The translations under genes and the position numbers were made by a program. A DNA stretch of 27,369 nucleotides from a virus. This document shows positions 26,822 through 27,369 of the stretch, one piece after another. Numbering within the stretch: the first letter of the stretch is position 1; each line of letters starts with the position of its first letter. The stretch covers positions 1-27,369 of IMG/VR virus record IMGVR_UViG_3300031517_000002; one strand, written 5' to 3'. The notes under the pieces are model-generated. The model saw nothing but the letters and a program-made list of their open reading frames with translations, was not told the origin of the DNA and searched no databases.

Positions 26822-27369
26822 TCACCTCACTTTAAGTTTCGCGCGCCAGGCTTTGCGCGCCAAAGCAACCGTCTCACAGAATACTACACGGCTAAAGTAC
26901 GCACTCGCGCGCTCGCGCCAGTATGCGTCCCCGCCGTAACAGATGACTTTTTGGGGACTCAGCCTTTCTGCAATCAATCTCAGCGCAGATTCTCTGCGCT
27001 GTATGTCTTCCTTGTCAGCGATACGCGACTGTAGCTGTATCGCAACGCAGCGCGGTCGGTCTGGAATGCCAAGAAGGTTGAACTCAAACGAGCCTTCATC
27101 TACCCAGTCAATATCCGGCACAACGAGTTGGCCAAGCGATTGCAGATACCGACCAACCCACCTTGAGCGGTACACCTGCCACATATGCACTACGACGGGG
27201 TCGCGCGGGCGAAGCGAGAAGTTCGGCGTGATGTACGCAAGGAATCGCTTAGCCAGAATCTTCTCAATGACTTCCGCTGCGTTGTCGTAGACCTCGTTGA
27301 TCACGTCATCATAGGTGTAGAAGCAAAGCACAGAGCGCGTGTAGTCAACACCTCGCTCAGTGGAGTTGC
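26822..27369 (-). CDS. ParB-domain/DUF4417 fusion protein, C-terminal part (continues from position 741)
   Basis: This frame enters from the right edge, where it matches the 1-113 copy, and ends at TGA 26824-26822. It supplies the DUF4417 domain: ITPNFSLRPRDPVVVHMWQV, YRSRWVGRYLQ, VVPDIDW...SFEFNLLGIP and a final VICYGGDAYW block. DUF4417 is of unknown function and occurs in phages and mobile elements. Fused to the ParB domain it makes a protein of about 391 aa. Upstream in the late operon come the holin and spanin-like genes; downstream are the terminase genes. Confidence 0.85.
   Translation of the reverse strand, partial: NSTERGVDYTRSVLCFYTYDDVINEVYDNAAEVIEKILAKRFLAYITPNFSLRPRDPVVVHMWQVYRSRWVGRYLQSLGQLVVPDIDWVDEGSFEFNLLGIPDRPRCVAIQLQSRIADKEDIQRRESALRLIAERLSPQKVICYGGDAYWRERASAYFSRVVFCETVALARKAWRAKLKVR
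27257..27369. repeat. Terminal direct repeat, right copy
   Basis: Copy of bases 1-113 with one silent difference at 27266. See the left copy. The single difference suggests either a sequence variant in the sampled population or a sequencing error. Confidence 0.95.

Overview
The window is a complete small tailed-phage genome that closes on itself. The first 113 bases return at the end (27257-27369) with one silent difference, and a single gene (ParB domain plus DUF4417) reads through the join, so the unit is about 27,256 bp, circular or circularly permuted. The structural genes are those of an HK97-type siphovirus: terminase, portal, protease, capsid, tail tube, a tail chaperone made by frameshift, and a tape measure. 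No tRNA, rRNA, integrase or CI-like repressor was seen. The DNA is GC-rich, and most genes have good Shine-Dalgarno sites, with some overlapping or leaderless starts, so the host is a bacterium; its phylum cannot be read from the sequence.

Layout. (1) A long leftward late block starts near 2570, runs down to 1, continues from 27369 and ends near 12990. It holds a nuclease, a phosphoesterase, holin and spanin-like genes, ParB-DUF4417, TerS, TerL, a portal-MuF fusion, a protease-capsid fusion, connectors, tail tube, G/GT, tape measure, distal tail, hub and appendage. A perfect terminator hairpin (2599-2631) stands just before its first gene. (2) A short rightward module (2828-3387) has two related ribbon-helix-helix (RHH) proteins behind an array of GATAAC half-sites. 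(3) A leftward replication operon (7571-3465) has an RHH regulator, three unassigned proteins, a RepO-like initiator, a DnaB helicase and a small zinc protein. The initiator gene contains five palindromic iterons, a T-rich tract and a 29-bp palindrome, which is the architecture of the lambda origin. (4) A rightward operon (7738-12683) begins at a near-consensus promoter with a palindromic operator. Three DnaA boxes spaced 12 bp apart lie between it and the leftward operon. It encodes hypothetical proteins, a RecT/Bet-like annealing protein, a DUF1874 protein (the AcrIII-1 ring-nuclease family), a MoxR-type AAA+ ATPase and a VWA-domain protein.

The most unusual region follows the VWA gene (12671-12976). 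A complete type III hammerhead ribozyme can be folded there by hand, with its predicted cut inside the last codon of the VWA gene. Downstream come two pairs of hairpin repeats. The second pair looks like two CRISPR repeats of 35-37 nt around a 35-nt spacer, with no cas genes. An intrinsic terminator then ends the transcript. Together with the DUF1874 gene upstream this suggests, as a hypothesis, a phage RNA/protein module directed at host CRISPR: the ribozyme would release a roughly 300-nt RNA carrying CRISPR-repeat mimics or a mini-array.
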